Assembly: GCF_040409805.1 (NCBI RefSeq)
Contig: NZ_CP099572.1
Coordinates: 2,003,171-2,067,170, forward strand
Direction of reading: 5' to 3'
DNA from: Polynucleobacter sp. MWH-UH23A
Lineage (GTDB): Bacteria > Pseudomonadota > Gammaproteobacteria > Burkholderiales > Burkholderiaceae
Length of the DNA stretch: 64,000 bases
Part shown: one piece after another, positions 19,485 through 29,846 of the stretch
How the letters are laid out: each line of letters begins with the position of its first letter
Position numbering within the stretch: the stretch's first letter is position 1
The notes under the pieces: generated by a model
What the model was told of the DNA's origin: nothing
The model's input: only the letters and a program-made list of their open reading frames with translations
The model's database searches: none
Translations under genes and position numbers: made by a program

Positions 19485-20998
19485 GCCACCTCGCTTGCTT
19501 GACGCAAATGCCAATCAGTGGCTTGCTGATATTGATGCGCGATTTGTAATAGATGAGCCTCAGAAAAATAATTGCCGATCAACTGCATTCCAATTGGCAA
19601 ATTGTTTGCATTAAATCCACAAGGCGTACTCATTGCGGGTAAGCCAGCGAGATTAGTAGACAGCGTATAGATATCTTCCAAATACATTTGCACGGGATCT
19701 TTTGACTTCTCACCCAAGCGCCAAGCCACATCAGGCGCCACGGGCCCCAAGATGACGTCGCACTCTTTAAATGCTGCCTGAAAGTCTGAAGCAATAATGC
19801 GTCGTATTTTTTGAGCTTGCAAATAATATGCGTCGTAGTAACCATGACAAAGAACGTAAGTTCCAATCATGATGCGACGTCTTACCTCCGCACCAAATCC
19901 CTCAGTGCGAGATTTTTGATACATATCACCGAGATCTTTGTATTCGCTAGCGCGATGCCCATAACGTACACCATCGAAGCGACTCAAATTACTGGATGCT
20001 TCCGCCGGTGCTAATACGTAATACACCGGTATTGATAATTTCGTTTTCGGCAGACTGACTTCAACTAATTTAGCACCCAAGCTTTCCAACAGTTTTGCGG
20101 CTTCGTTTACTGACTTTGCAACATCTGCAGATAGGCCCTCAGCAAAAAACTCTTTTGGCAAGCCAACTCTCAAACCTTCTAAAGGTTTTGCGGGATTTGC
20201 ATTACCCTCTTGCCAAGCTTGATTGAGGTAACGTCCATAGTCCTCACCAGAATCAGACAAAGAAGTGGAATCACGCGGATCATGCGAAGACATCGCCGTC
20301 AGCAACAAGGCACAGTCTTCCGCCGTTTTACCCATCGGACCAGCTTGATCCAAAGAGGATGCATAGGCAATCATGCCGTAGCGAGAAACGCGCCCATATG
20401 TGGGCTTAATTCCTGTTAGACCACAAAATGCCGCTGGCTGACGAATTGAGCCGCCAGTATCCGTACCTGTGGCTATTGGCGCCAAACCTGCGGCAACAGC
20501 TGCAGCTGATCCTCCAGATGAACCGCCAGCAACACAGGATGCATTCCATGGATTTAGCACTGGACCATAGGCCGAATTCTCGTTTGATGAACCCATCGCA
20601 AACTCATCCATATTGGTTTTGCCCAGACAAACCATCCCAGCACCATTCGGGTTATTGACGTCTGGAATTCCTAGATTGGCGACCACAGTTGCATCGAAAG
20701 GGCTTTGATAATCAGCCAAGATTTTGGAGGCGGCAGTGGTCTTCCATCCGCAGGTTACAAAGACATCTTTATGCGCAACTGGGATGCCGGTCAATTTACC
20801 TGCTTTACCAGCAGAAATGAGTGAGTCCGCTTTATTTGCTTGATCTAAACTTAAGTGAGCATTCACATCAATGAATGCATTCCACCGCTTTTCAGACTCA
20901 ATGCGATCCAAAAAATATTGCGTTAGCTCTTTGCTGGACACCTCTTTTGCAGCCAGCGCTTTTGCCATTAAGGCAACGGAAGTGTTGTGCCAACTCAT
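19481..20998 (-). CDS. gatA: Asp/Glu-tRNA amidotransferase subunit A
   Basis: A 505-residue amidase-signature enzyme that releases ammonia from glutamine for the GatCAB complex. Seen: the catalytic Lys in PVAHKDVF, the amidase signature [14 protein letters not shown] with cis-Ser and nucleophile Ser in [13 protein letters not shown], and [11 protein letters not shown] near the C-terminus. Start and stop form 4-base ATGA overlaps with gatC and gatB, so the three subunits are tightly coupled. Confidence 0.97.
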   Translation of the reverse strand: MSWHNTSVALMAKALAAKEVSSKELTQYFLDRIESEKRWNAFIDVNAHLSLDQANKADSLISAGKAGKLTGIPVAHKDVFVTCGWKTTAASKILADYQSPFDATVVANLGIPDVNNPNGAGMVCLGKTNMDEFAMGSSNENSAYGPVLNPWNASCVAGGSSGGSAAAVAAGLAPIATGTDTGGSIRQPAAFCGLTGIKPTYGRVSRYGMIAYASSLDQAGPMGKTAEDCALLLTAMSSHDPRDSTSLSDSGEDYGRYLNQAWQEGNANPAKPLEGLRVGLPKEFFAEGLSADVAKSVNEAAKLLESLGAKLVEVSLPKTKLSIPVYYVLAPAEASSNLSRFDGVRYGHRASEYKDLGDMYQKSRTEGFGAEVRRRIMIGTYVLCHGYYDAYYLQAQKIRRIIASDFQAAFKECDVILGPVAPDVAWRLGEKSKDPVQMYLEDIYTLSTNLAGLPAMSTPCGFNANNLPIGMQLIGNYFSEAHLLQIAHQYQQATDWHLRQASEVA

Positions 20999-21288
20999 TC
21001 AATCACCTTCGGAACCAAGAAGTAGCCATCTTGCTGGGCGGGGGCGGATTGCATGTTTTCGGTACGCTGATCAGACTCTGTTACCTGGTCAGTGCGCAAT
21101 GGCTGAGCCAGTTCACGCAAAAACAAAATGGGGTGAGCAAGTGGTTCAAGGCCCTCAGTATTAACAGCCTGCATTTCCTCAACAAGGGAAAAAACAGCCT
21201 GCAACTGAGGTAAAACTGCCTCGGCCTCTGCTTGGCTTAACTCAAGCCTGGAAAGGTGCGCAATGCGCTGAACATCATCAAGTTTCAT
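20995..21288 (-). CDS. gatC: Asp/Glu-tRNA amidotransferase subunit C
   Basis: A 97-residue GatC, the small belt-like subunit that stabilises GatA on GatB. Seen: the N-terminal [19 protein letters not shown] helix and the C-terminal RTDQVTESD segment, both typical. First gene of the gatCAB operon; its start lies 60 bases from the mreB start on the other strand, so the two operons share a short divergent promoter region. Confidence 0.94.
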   Translation of the reverse strand: MKLDDVQRIAHLSRLELSQAEAEAVLPQLQAVFSLVEEMQAVNTEGLEPLAHPILFLRELAQPLRTDQVTESDQRTENMQSAPAQQDGYFLVPKVIE

Positions 21289-21324
21289 GGGGCTTAGAGT
21301 ATCATCTCAAAATATTTTCATTAA

Positions 21325-22392
<1,068 letters not shown>

Positions 22393-22416
22393 ACGACATA
22401 CTCGTCGACCAAGGAA

Positions 22417-23346
22417 TTGCAACATAGCGCTCCACCACTTTTCAGACAGGGCATTCCGGCCTTACTCAAACTGATTGTCTGTCTGTCAATCAGCATCGCT
22501 CTGATGCTGATTGATTTTCGTTTTAAAGCACTCGACCCTATTCGAAATTATGCAAATTGGGTTTTGCGTCCGCTTGAATACATCATGATGGCGCCACGCA
22601 ATGCATTTGAGGCTACATCAGAATATTTCACAACGCGCTCCACTTTAGAAAAAGAAAATCAGATCATGAAAGTTCGTCAAGCCGAGCTTTCTTTATTGGC
22701 GAATCAATCTGAATTTTTGATGATCGAAAATCAGAATTTGCGCGAGTTAACGGCGCTGCAAAAACAGGTTCCATTTAAAACTTTGCCTGTTGAAATCTTG
22801 TTTAATCCGCCCAACCCTATTTCACAAAGAATTGTGATTAATCGAGGCAGCAATGACGGCTTAAAACTGGGCAACCCAATCGCCAATGACATTGGCATTC
22901 TTGGTCAGGTAGTAAGACTCTACGAGCGGTCTGCGGAAGTATCACTGCTAGAAGATCGAGATTTTGCGGTTCCTGTCCAAGTGGCCAGGAATGGCCTCAG
23001 AGCGGCTGTTTTTGGTGCCGGGCGCGGTAACCCTCTGGAATTACGCTACCTCCCTGTAGCAAGCGACCTAGAAGTTGGCGATGTCTTGCTAACCTCTGGC
23101 ATTGATGGAGTCTATCCGCCCGGATTTGCGGTCGCCGTCATTAGCAAAATTGAACGTAATGTGGATAAAAACTCTTCCAACGTGTTTTGCGAACCCGTGG
23201 GGGCTGTAAATCGCTATCGCCAAGCCTTGGCCCTTCTATACGACCCTCAATTTGACGCCAAAGCGCCTAGCAACATTAAGCCCACTCCTGGAGCTCAAAG
23301 CAACACTCCTGGTCGCCGTCAAACTCGCGCAAGGGGTATGCAATGA
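22417..23346 (+). CDS. mreC: Rod-shape protein MreC
   Basis: A 309-residue bitopic membrane protein that links MreB filaments to PBP2 in the periplasm. Seen: one transmembrane segment (residues 15-35), a coiled coil (TRSTLEKENQIMKVRQAELS), and the beta domain (QRIVINRGSNDGLKLGNPI, VLLTSGIDGVYPPGFAVA). The start is a TTG at 22417: the mreB stop is in the same frame 24 bases upstream and no ATG or GTG lies between. The Pro-rich tail is variable in the family. It overlaps mreD by 4 bases. Confidence 0.95.
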   Translation: MQHSAPPLFRQGIPALLKLIVCLSISIALMLIDFRFKALDPIRNYANWVLRPLEYIMMAPRNAFEATSEYFTTRSTLEKENQIMKVRQAELSLLANQSEFLMIENQNLRELTALQKQVPFKTLPVEILFNPPNPISQRIVINRGSNDGLKLGNPIANDIGILGQVVRLYERSAEVSLLEDRDFAVPVQVARNGLRAAVFGAGRGNPLELRYLPVASDLEVGDVLLTSGIDGVYPPGFAVAVISKIERNVDKNSSNVFCEPVGAVNRYRQALALLYDPQFDAKAPSNIKPTPGAQSNTPGRRQTRARGMQ

Positions 23347-23867
23347 TCGATTTTCAAAGTGGCTATATCTTGCGTCCGGTCAATCCGGTGTTTATCTATT
23401 TCAGTTTATTTTGCGCGCTGCTGCTGAATCTTTTGCCTATCGGAAATTATGGGTGGGTACCTGATTGGTTAATCATTTGCATTGTGTTTTGGAATATTCA
23501 CCAACATCATTACGTTGGGGTTATTTGGGCGTTCATTCTTGGATTACTCATGGATGTGCACAATTCTGATCTACTGGGATTACATGCATTTAGTTACTCC
23601 TTGGTTGCATACATTGCAATCTCTTGGCATCGACGTATTGTCGCTTTAACTGTTTTATCGCAGGCTCTTCACCTCATACCGATATTTTTATTGGTTTCTC
23701 TTTTTCCCGTTTTAGCACATTGGCTACTTAGCGGAGAGCTTTACTGGTGGGCCTTAACGGGCACCATTCAAGCTTTGATAGAGGCAGCGCTTTGGCCCTT
23801 AGCAATACGCATTTTATTGGCGCCCCAACGTCGACCAATAGACGTTGATCACAATCGCCCGCTTTAA
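23343..23867 (+). CDS. mreD: Rod-shape protein MreD
   Basis: A 174-residue integral membrane protein with about five hydrophobic segments and few polar residues between them. Seen: the LIICIVFWNIHQ and GVIWAFILGLLMDVHNSDLLG stretches; the latter is the MreD hallmark (G-x2-x-D). It starts inside the mreC stop (ATGA), so co-translation is likely. It works with MreB, MreC, PBP2 and RodA in the elongation complex. Confidence 0.94.
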   Translation: MIDFQSGYILRPVNPVFIYFSLFCALLLNLLPIGNYGWVPDWLIICIVFWNIHQHHYVGVIWAFILGLLMDVHNSDLLGLHAFSYSLVAYIAISWHRRIVALTVLSQALHLIPIFLLVSLFPVLAHWLLSGELYWWALTGTIQALIEAALWPLAIRILLAPQRRPIDVDHNRPL

Positions 23868-23875
23868 GAAGCTGA

Positions 23876-25783
23876 ATGGTTTCTTTTAAAAAACCGAATC
23901 TCGATTCCTTTCAAGAGCGCATTCACATTGCGACCTTGTTTGTTACTTTCTGCTTTTTGCTTTTAGTTACACGTCTCGTATGGCTACAATTAATTAGTCA
24001 TAGCAAATATGCGCTTCTTGCTGAAAGTAATCGCATTGCACTTGTACCTGCACCCGCTAACCGTGGATTAATTATTGATCGCAATGGCATTGTAATTGGT
24101 CGCAATTACTCCGCATTAACGCTTGACGTTAATGCGGAAGAAGTCAAAGGTAACGTAGATCAACTGATCAACGAACTCTCTGAAATTATTGATATCTCCC
24201 CAAGAGATCGTCGTAACTTCAAGCGCTCCCTAGAAGATTCTCGCAACATGGGCACAATTCCCCTACGCTCCATGCTGAATGAGGCTGAAACTGCCCGTTT
24301 TATGGCTAACCGCTACCGTTTTCCTGGCGTGGAGATTCGGGCAAGAAACTTCCGTGAATATCCCTATAACGAATTAGCCTCGCACTTGGTTGGCTATATC
24401 GGTCGCGTTTCGCAGCGCGATAAAGAGCGCATGCAAGCCGAAATTGAGAACTCTAAGACCGACGATCCAGATGCATTGCAAGCCTCTTTCTTACCAGGCA
24501 TTCAATACGTAGGAAAAATTGGCCTGGAGCAGAGCTATGAAACTGTTTTGCGTGGTGTGCCTGGATATGATCAGGTTGAAATTACAGCAGGTGGAAAACC
24601 GATACGCACGCTCTCTAGCTCACCCTCTGTTCCAGGGAAAAATATTGTGTTGTCAGTTGATGTCAAGCTGCAGTATTTAGTCGAACAACTTTATGGAAAT
24701 TTCCGCGGCGCATTCGTTGCAATCGAACCAGAAACTGGTGATGTATTGGCATTTGTTTCTAAGCCAAATTTCAACCCCAATGATTTTGTTGAAGGCATTG
24801 ACTCCGTGACCTGGAAAGAGTTAAACGACTCGCCACAAAAACCTTTATATAATCGCCCACTCAAAGGCATCTACCCACCGGGATCAACCTACAAGCCATT
24901 CATGGCTTTAGCTGCCCTAGAAAATAAAAAGCGCACACCATCTCAAACCATTTCGGACCCTGGTTATTTTGATTTTGGTAACCACACTTTCCGCGATGAT
25001 AAAAAAGGTGGGCATGGCATTGTGGACATGCAAAAGTCGATAGTTGAATCTTGTGATACCTATTACTACATGCTCGCCCGCGATATGGGCGTCAACATGA
25101 TGCATGACTTCATGAAGCCATTTGGATTTGGTCAAATTACCGGTATTGATTTAGAAGGCGAAGCAAGGGGGGTTCTGCCATCTACCGATTGGAAGAAAAA
25201 TACTTTCAAAAAACCAGAGCAGCAAAAGTGGTACGAAGGCGAGACTATTTCGCTCGGCATTGGTCAGGGATATAACTCGTTCACCATTCTTCAGCTTGCG
25301 CACGCTATGGCCAACTTAGCTAACAATGGCGTGGTAATGAAGCCCCACCTAGTCAAAGCTATCGAGGATCCATTTACACGCAATCGCGTACTCACAACCC
25401 CAAAAGAGAGTTATCGCATCGACCTTAGCTCAGAAAATATTGATGTCATTAAAAAAGCGATGGTTGAAGTAAATATTTCTGGCACTTCTGCCGCAGCATT
25501 CAGGGGTGCTGGATATGTAGCTGGCGGTAAAACAGGTACAGCCCAAGTCTTTAGCTTGAACTCGAAAGATTACAAGCATGGTGCCACAGCAGAGTTCTTA
25601 CGCGATCATGCTCTTTACATTGCCTTTGCACCTGCAGACAAGCCCACAATCGTTATTGCTATGGTTGTTGAGAATGCAGGCTTTGGCGCACAGTATGCCG
25701 CGCCTATCGCACGCAAGGCATTGGATTACTATATTGAAGGCAAGTGGCCCAGGGAGGTTCCCGAATGGAAAAGAGCCCCATAA
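23876..25783 (+). CDS. mrdA: Penicillin-binding protein 2 (elongation transpeptidase)
   Basis: A 635-residue class B PBP that cross-links peptidoglycan during elongation. Seen: an N-terminal membrane anchor (residues 18-38), the pedestal domain with PANRGLIIDRNG, the active-site STYK in PPGSTYKPFMALA, the second motif SCD in VESCDTYYYMLA, and KTGTAQ. All three penicillin-binding motifs are intact. Its 3' end overlaps the rodA start by 19 bases, which couples the transpeptidase to its polymerase partner. Confidence 0.97.
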   Translation: MVSFKKPNLDSFQERIHIATLFVTFCFLLLVTRLVWLQLISHSKYALLAESNRIALVPAPANRGLIIDRNGIVIGRNYSALTLDVNAEEVKGNVDQLINELSEIIDISPRDRRNFKRSLEDSRNMGTIPLRSMLNEAETARFMANRYRFPGVEIRARNFREYPYNELASHLVGYIGRVSQRDKERMQAEIENSKTDDPDALQASFLPGIQYVGKIGLEQSYETVLRGVPGYDQVEITAGGKPIRTLSSSPSVPGKNIVLSVDVKLQYLVEQLYGNFRGAFVAIEPETGDVLAFVSKPNFNPNDFVEGIDSVTWKELNDSPQKPLYNRPLKGIYPPGSTYKPFMALAALENKKRTPSQTISDPGYFDFGNHTFRDDKKGGHGIVDMQKSIVESCDTYYYMLARDMGVNMMHDFMKPFGFGQITGIDLEGEARGVLPSTDWKKNTFKKPEQQKWYEGETISLGIGQGYNSFTILQLAHAMANLANNGVVMKPHLVKAIEDPFTRNRVLTTPKESYRIDLSSENIDVIKKAMVEVNISGTSAAAFRGAGYVAGGKTGTAQVFSLNSKDYKHGATAEFLRDHALYIAFAPADKPTIVIAMVVENAGFGAQYAAPIARKALDYYIEGKWPREVPEWKRAP

Positions 25784-26916
25784 AAAAATTTCAACCACTC
25801 TTCTTTAGTTTTTTTTCCGGCTTTGATCGCCATCTAGGCCTTATTTTGCTTGGCTTGGCAGCTGTTGGCTTTTTCACATTTTTATCTGCCAGCCAAAATA
25901 CGCCTGTACAAATTGCAGATGAGCTTCGTAATCTGGCTTTGTCATTTGCTGTAATGTGGTTAGTCTCTCGCATTCCACCAAAGTGGCTAGAAATAAGCGC
26001 TGTTTGGATTTATGGTCTTGGTGTTGCTCTGCTAGTTGCAGTCGCAGCCTTCGGATTAATCAAAAAAGGAGCGCGACGCTGGCTCAATATTGGAATTGTG
26101 ATTCAGCCCTCTGAGATCATGAAGATTGCTATGCCGCTAATGTTGGCTTGGTACTTCCAAAAACGAGAGGGCATCCAAAAAGCATGGGATTATGCTGTTG
26201 CCGGAATCATTTTGGCTATTCCTGTTTTTCTAATTGCGCGCCAACCCGATCTAGGAACTGCTTTATTGGTTTTCGCAGCAGGCCTTTACGTCATTATTTT
26301 GGCTGGCCTTCCCTGGAGATGGATACTGCCCTTCGTAGGGGTTGGCATGATTGGCATCCTCTTAATCATTATTTTTGGCAGCACTATTTGTGCGCATGAT
26401 GTTGCATGGCCTTTTGTACACAACTATCAAAAGCATCGTATATGCACGCTACTAGATCCCAGTAGCGACCCGCTAGGCAAAGGCTTTCACACCATTCAAT
26501 CCATGATCGCCATAGGCTCGGGTGGCTTTTTTGGCAAAGGCTGGTTTCAAGGTACGCAAGCACATTTGGAATTTATTCCAGAAAAACATACTGACTTTGT
26601 ATTTGCAGTTTTCTCTGAAGAGTTTGGTTTGCTTGGCAACTTAATATTAATTGGACTTTTCTTTGCCCTTATCAAACGCGGTCTCACAATTTCAGCAAGC
26701 GCACCCAATTTATTCACGCGATTACTGGGGGCTGCAGTAACACTCATTTTCTTTACCTATGCTTTCGTGAACATTGGCATGGTAAGTGGATTGCTCCCAG
26801 TGGTTGGCGTTCCATTGCCATTTATTAGTTATGGAGGCACTGCGCTAGTCACGCTAGGATTTGGTGCGGGTATCTTGATGAGCATTCATCGACACCGTCG
26901 ATTAGTTCAAAGTTGA
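25765..26916 (+). CDS. rodA: Peptidoglycan polymerase RodA
   Basis: A 383-residue SEDS-family membrane glycosyltransferase with about ten segments. The ATG at 25765 has the strong ribosome site AGGGAGG (25751-25757) inside mrdA and is preferred over an upstream in-frame start at 25744. Seen: GARRWLNIGIVIQPSEIMKI, ARQPDLGTALLVF with the essential Asp, EKHTDFVFAVFSEEFG, and PLPFISYGGTALVTLG. Last gene of the rod-shape operon, followed by a strong hairpin terminator. Confidence 0.97.
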   Translation: MEKSPIKKFQPLFFSFFSGFDRHLGLILLGLAAVGFFTFLSASQNTPVQIADELRNLALSFAVMWLVSRIPPKWLEISAVWIYGLGVALLVAVAAFGLIKKGARRWLNIGIVIQPSEIMKIAMPLMLAWYFQKREGIQKAWDYAVAGIILAIPVFLIARQPDLGTALLVFAAGLYVIILAGLPWRWILPFVGVGMIGILLIIIFGSTICAHDVAWPFVHNYQKHRICTLLDPSSDPLGKGFHTIQSMIAIGSGGFFGKGWFQGTQAHLEFIPEKHTDFVFAVFSEEFGLLGNLILIGLFFALIKRGLTISASAPNLFTRLLGAAVTLIFFTYAFVNIGMVSGLLPVVGVPLPFISYGGTALVTLGFGAGILMSIHRHRRLVQS

Positions 26917-26970
26917 TGCAGCGGGCTCTTTATTTTTCATTCTTATGATGGCTTTTTTATTTCCAGTAAT

Positions 26971-26999
26971 AAAAAAGCCCGGCATGCCGGGCTTTTTTA
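26971..26999. terminator. Bidirectional intrinsic terminator between rodA and hupB
   Basis: GCCCGGCATGCCGGGC (26977-26992) is a perfect palindrome flanked by AAAAAA on the left and TTTTTT on the right. It can therefore end transcription of rodA from the left and of hupB from the right. Confidence 0.92.
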
Positions 27000-27013
27000 T
27001 TAACAATGAAGAA

Positions 27014-27298
27014 TTACTTCTTACGCTTGTTAACTGAGTCTTTAAATGCTTTACCTGCAGAAAACTTAACAGTTTTAGCAGCAGCGATTTTGAGTGGCTC
27101 GCCAGTTTTTGGGTTGCGGCCCATACGCGCTGCGCGCTTACCAGAAGCAAAAGTACCAAAACCGATCAGTTGTACTGAATCACCTTTAGTTACAGCTTTA
27201 ATAATGTTCTCAATAGCAGAATTCAATGCGAATTCTGCTTTAGCTTTAGAGATCTCCGCGTCGTCAGCAATCGCTGCGATTAGTTCGGCTTTGTTCAA
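27014..27298 (-). CDS. hupB: DNA-binding protein HU
   Basis: A 94-residue histone-like protein that bends DNA and compacts the nucleoid. Seen: the N-terminal [20 protein letters not shown] helices, the beta-arm segment [20 protein letters not shown] with the tip Arg-Asn-Pro, and a C-terminal Lys-rich end. The start is a TTG at 27298: it follows AAGGAG by six bases and gives the canonical N-terminus, while the frame above it is not HU-like. Single gene ending at the bidirectional terminator. Confidence 0.94.
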   Translation of the reverse strand: MNKAELIAAIADDAEISKAKAEFALNSAIENIIKAVTKGDSVQLIGFGTFASGKRAARMGRNPKTGEPLKIAAAKTVKFSAGKAFKDSVNKRKK

Positions 27299-27409
27299 GT
27301 GAAACTCCTTATAGATATTGATGTCGGCGCACATTGCGCTTCCATGATTTTAACCACAAAAAATTATAAAAATAAAGCTTAGTTACAACAATTTTAAAAC
27401 CACCGCAAA

Positions 27410-27775
27410 TTAATCATTTATTACTTCTACACCAGAAACAAAATATTCTGTATCACCAAAACAGGTTGTCGGCAAACCGATATGTTGATCATACTTTATG
27501 GCAACTTTTTTTCCTAAGTTAGCATTTATTTTTTGCGCCACAGCATCATCACGCACCGTAAAGAGGAATTTTTCAGACATTGTTCCTGGCATAGAAACCA
27601 TCGCCAATTCCCCCTCCCAAGTCTTGCAAACATAGCCGCGCTTAGAGAATTTCTGCACGTAACCAGCCCTTTCTCCACTGCCATAGCTCCAAGTGAGCAT
27701 TAGCCAGGTATATGCTGAAATACCCACTAAGCCAATTAAAACAAGGCTTAAGAGCCATTTTGTAAAGCTATTCAT
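27410..27775 (-). CDS. Small membrane-anchored protein of unknown function
   Basis: A 121-residue protein from the ATG at 27775, which has GGAGAA six bases upstream. It has one N-terminal hydrophobic segment (residues 6-27, KWLLSLVLIGLVGISAYTWL) and then a soluble part with two cysteines, one in YVCKTWEG and one in PTTCFGDTEYF. The topology is type II: the soluble domain would be in the periplasm, where the Cys pair may form a disulfide. Not recognised as a named family. It stands alone between hupB and the LpxO-like gene, which is on the other strand. Confidence 0.7.
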   Translation of the reverse strand: MNSFTKWLLSLVLIGLVGISAYTWLMLTWSYGSGERAGYVQKFSKRGYVCKTWEGELAMVSMPGTMSEKFLFTVRDDAVAQKINANLGKKVAIKYDQHIGLPTTCFGDTEYFVSGVEVIND

Positions 27776-27926
27776 GCGGTGTTCTCCTATTTTTATCCAC
27801 ATTAACCCTAACTGAGACAACTCTCTTGATTTACATCAAGTATAGGTGCTTATAAGAACAAGAAATAGTGTGCCGAGGCATTCGTTACAAATTAAAATTG
27901 ATCCATCACTTTATTTGGCACAAGCA

Positions 27927-28829
27927 ATGCAAGCTCGTCACATTATTTTTTTTCTCTTTGTAGCATCAGCAATTTATGTCTATTTCAGAGGGAAAGTTCG
28001 TTTTGGCGTAGTGAGATCACTAACCGATTACCAAGTTCTACTCGCCCCGATAAATGCTCTTTTGTATTTATTTTCAAAGGTGAAGGCGACCGCTTTTATT
28101 CCGGTAAGCCAATTCCCTGAAATGAAACCCTTGCAAGATAACTGGGAAATTATTCGTCAAGAAGCGCTTTCCTTAAATGCCGATGGTGCAATTGCTGCTG
28201 CCACTGGCTATAACGATATTGGCTTTAATTCCTTTTTTAGAACCGGCTGGAAACGTTTCCACTTGTATTGGTATGGCAAAGATTTGCCATCTGCCCAAAC
28301 CAGCTGCCCCAAAACCGTTGCCTTGCTGAAATCAATACCCTCGATTAAGGCCGCTATGTTTGCCTCCCTGCCACCAGGGGCAACGCTAGTGCGTCATCGC
28401 GACCCCTATGCTGGATCACTGCGTTATCACATTGGTTTAGTAACACCAAATGACCCTAAATGTTTTATCGATGTAGATGGTGAGCGTTACTTCTGGAAAG
28501 ACGGCGAACCTGTCATGTTTGATGAAACATTTATTCATTACGCCGCCAATGAAACAGATCATCAGCGCATTGTTTTGTTCTGCGACGTTGAAAGGCCTGT
28601 TCACACAAAAGTAGTGCAACTATTGAATCGCTGGTTTGGGCGCTATGTTATGAGTGCTGCCGCATCACAAAATGTTCCTGGCGAGAAGGTTGGTTTTGTC
28701 AACGTTTTATTTACTTATTTCTACCAGCTTCGCGCCCAAGCTAAAAAACTAAAAGCCAAGCACCGCTCGATTTATTACGTTGGCAAATGGATGCTGATCT
28801 TGGGAATTTTGTGGGCAATTTTTTGGTAG
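27927..28829 (+). CDS. Aspartyl/asparaginyl beta-hydroxylase family protein, LpxO-like
   Basis: A 300-residue Fe(II)/2-oxoglutarate oxygenase from the ATG at 27927 (an earlier in-frame start at 27846 has no support). Seen: an N-terminal membrane segment, the iron-binding H-x-D in VRHRDPYAGSLRYHIGL, the distal His in ETFIHYAANETDHQRIV, and a C-terminal hydrophobic end. LpxO enzymes hydroxylate a secondary acyl chain of lipid A at the inner membrane. With the LpxL-like gene at 29.8 kb this fits lipid A tailoring, but a peptide substrate cannot be ruled out. Confidence 0.82.
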   Translation: MQARHIIFFLFVASAIYVYFRGKVRFGVVRSLTDYQVLLAPINALLYLFSKVKATAFIPVSQFPEMKPLQDNWEIIRQEALSLNADGAIAAATGYNDIGFNSFFRTGWKRFHLYWYGKDLPSAQTSCPKTVALLKSIPSIKAAMFASLPPGATLVRHRDPYAGSLRYHIGLVTPNDPKCFIDVDGERYFWKDGEPVMFDETFIHYAANETDHQRIVLFCDVERPVHTKVVQLLNRWFGRYVMSAAASQNVPGEKVGFVNVLFTYFYQLRAQAKKLKAKHRSIYYVGKWMLILGILWAIFW

Positions 28830-28851
28830 CCGCAAATCGATAGTTCAAATA

Positions 28852-29151
28852 TTAATCTGGCATTAGTGTTTGAATAATTTGTTCGGCGCCAATATCGCCC
28901 TGAATTTCAAGCCGTTTTTTGCGACTGTTTTGTCCAGAAATAAATTGAATTTGTTTTTGTGGCACCCTTAGCTGTTTAGATAACCATGCTACGAGCAACG
29001 CATTCGCCTTATTTTCAATTGGCGGGGCTTGTAGGGCGATTTTGAGGCAATCGTCATGCAAGCCTAGCACTTTGGTTTGCTTAGCGCCTGGCTGGCAGTG
29101 CAGACTCAGCATCATTCCTTTGGGGGTTTGTTTTAACCAAATTGGCGCCAT
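28852..29151 (-). CDS. DUF167 (YggU) family protein
   Basis: A 99-residue protein with the alpha/beta DUF167 fold markers: LHCQPGAKQTKVLGLHDD, the LKIALQAPPIENKANALLVAWL core, and VQIQF-like SGQNSRKKRLEI near the end. The start is the ATG at 29151. The family is widespread and its function is unknown. It points away from the carbonic anhydrase gene, whose start is 24 bases off. Confidence 0.85.
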   Translation of the reverse strand: MAPIWLKQTPKGMMLSLHCQPGAKQTKVLGLHDDCLKIALQAPPIENKANALLVAWLSKQLRVPQKQIQFISGQNSRKKRLEIQGDIGAEQIIQTLMPD

Positions 29152-29174
29152 CAAACTACTTTAAACTTAAACCC

Positions 29175-29840
29175 ATGCCATATAAAAATTCTCGAGCTTT
29201 AGATCATCTCTTTGCAAGCAATCGCCAATGGGCCGAAGGTATGGTTGCTAAGGACCCAGATTTCTTTAAAAGGCTATTAAGTCAGCAGGCCCCTGAATAT
29301 CTTTGGATTGGTTGTGCTGATAGCAGAGTGCCTGCAAATGAAATCGTAGACTTGTTGCCCGGCGAACTGTTTGTTCATCGCAATGTAGCCAATGTAGTTG
29401 TACACACTGACCTCAATTGCTTATCAGTTATTCAATTTGCCATTGATCTTTTAAAGGTCAAACACATTTTGGTGGTTGGTCACTACGGATGTGCTGGTGT
29501 TCATGCAGCCCTGAGCGATAGAAGAGTAGGTCTTGCAGATAATTGGTTACGCCATGTAAAAGATGTTCATCAAAAGCACGAGCGCTATCTTGGTGATGTT
29601 TTGCCAACACCTAAGCGCCAAGATCGTTTATGCGAACTCAATGTTATCGAACAAGTGGTGAATGTCGGTGAAACCACTATTGTTCAAGATGCTTGGTCTC
29701 GCGGCCAAGACTTGACAGTTCATGGCTGGGCTTATCGTTTGGATACTGGCCTAGTTAATGATCTTGGCATGTCTTGCAGCTCAACGGAAGAAATGTTGGA
29801 TCGTTACGCAAAATCAATCAAACGTTACGAGTCAGAGTAA
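29175..29840 (+). CDS. can: Beta-class carbonic anhydrase
   Basis: A 221-residue zinc enzyme interconverting CO2 and bicarbonate. The ATG at 29175 starts MPYKNSRALDHLFA; an upstream in-frame start at 29142 is weaker. Seen: the first zinc Cys with the Asp-Arg dyad in CADSRVPANEIVDLLPGE, FVHRNVANVV, and the second zinc pair in GHYGCAGVHAAL (His and Cys). Length and spacing match the Can type. It supplies bicarbonate for carboxylases. The third LpxL-like gene follows 6 bases later. Confidence 0.95.
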   Translation: MPYKNSRALDHLFASNRQWAEGMVAKDPDFFKRLLSQQAPEYLWIGCADSRVPANEIVDLLPGELFVHRNVANVVVHTDLNCLSVIQFAIDLLKVKHILVVGHYGCAGVHAALSDRRVGLADNWLRHVKDVHQKHERYLGDVLPTPKRQDRLCELNVIEQVVNVGETTIVQDAWSRGQDLTVHGWAYRLDTGLVNDLGMSCSSTEEMLDRYAKSIKRYESE

Positions 29841-29846
29841 AAGTTA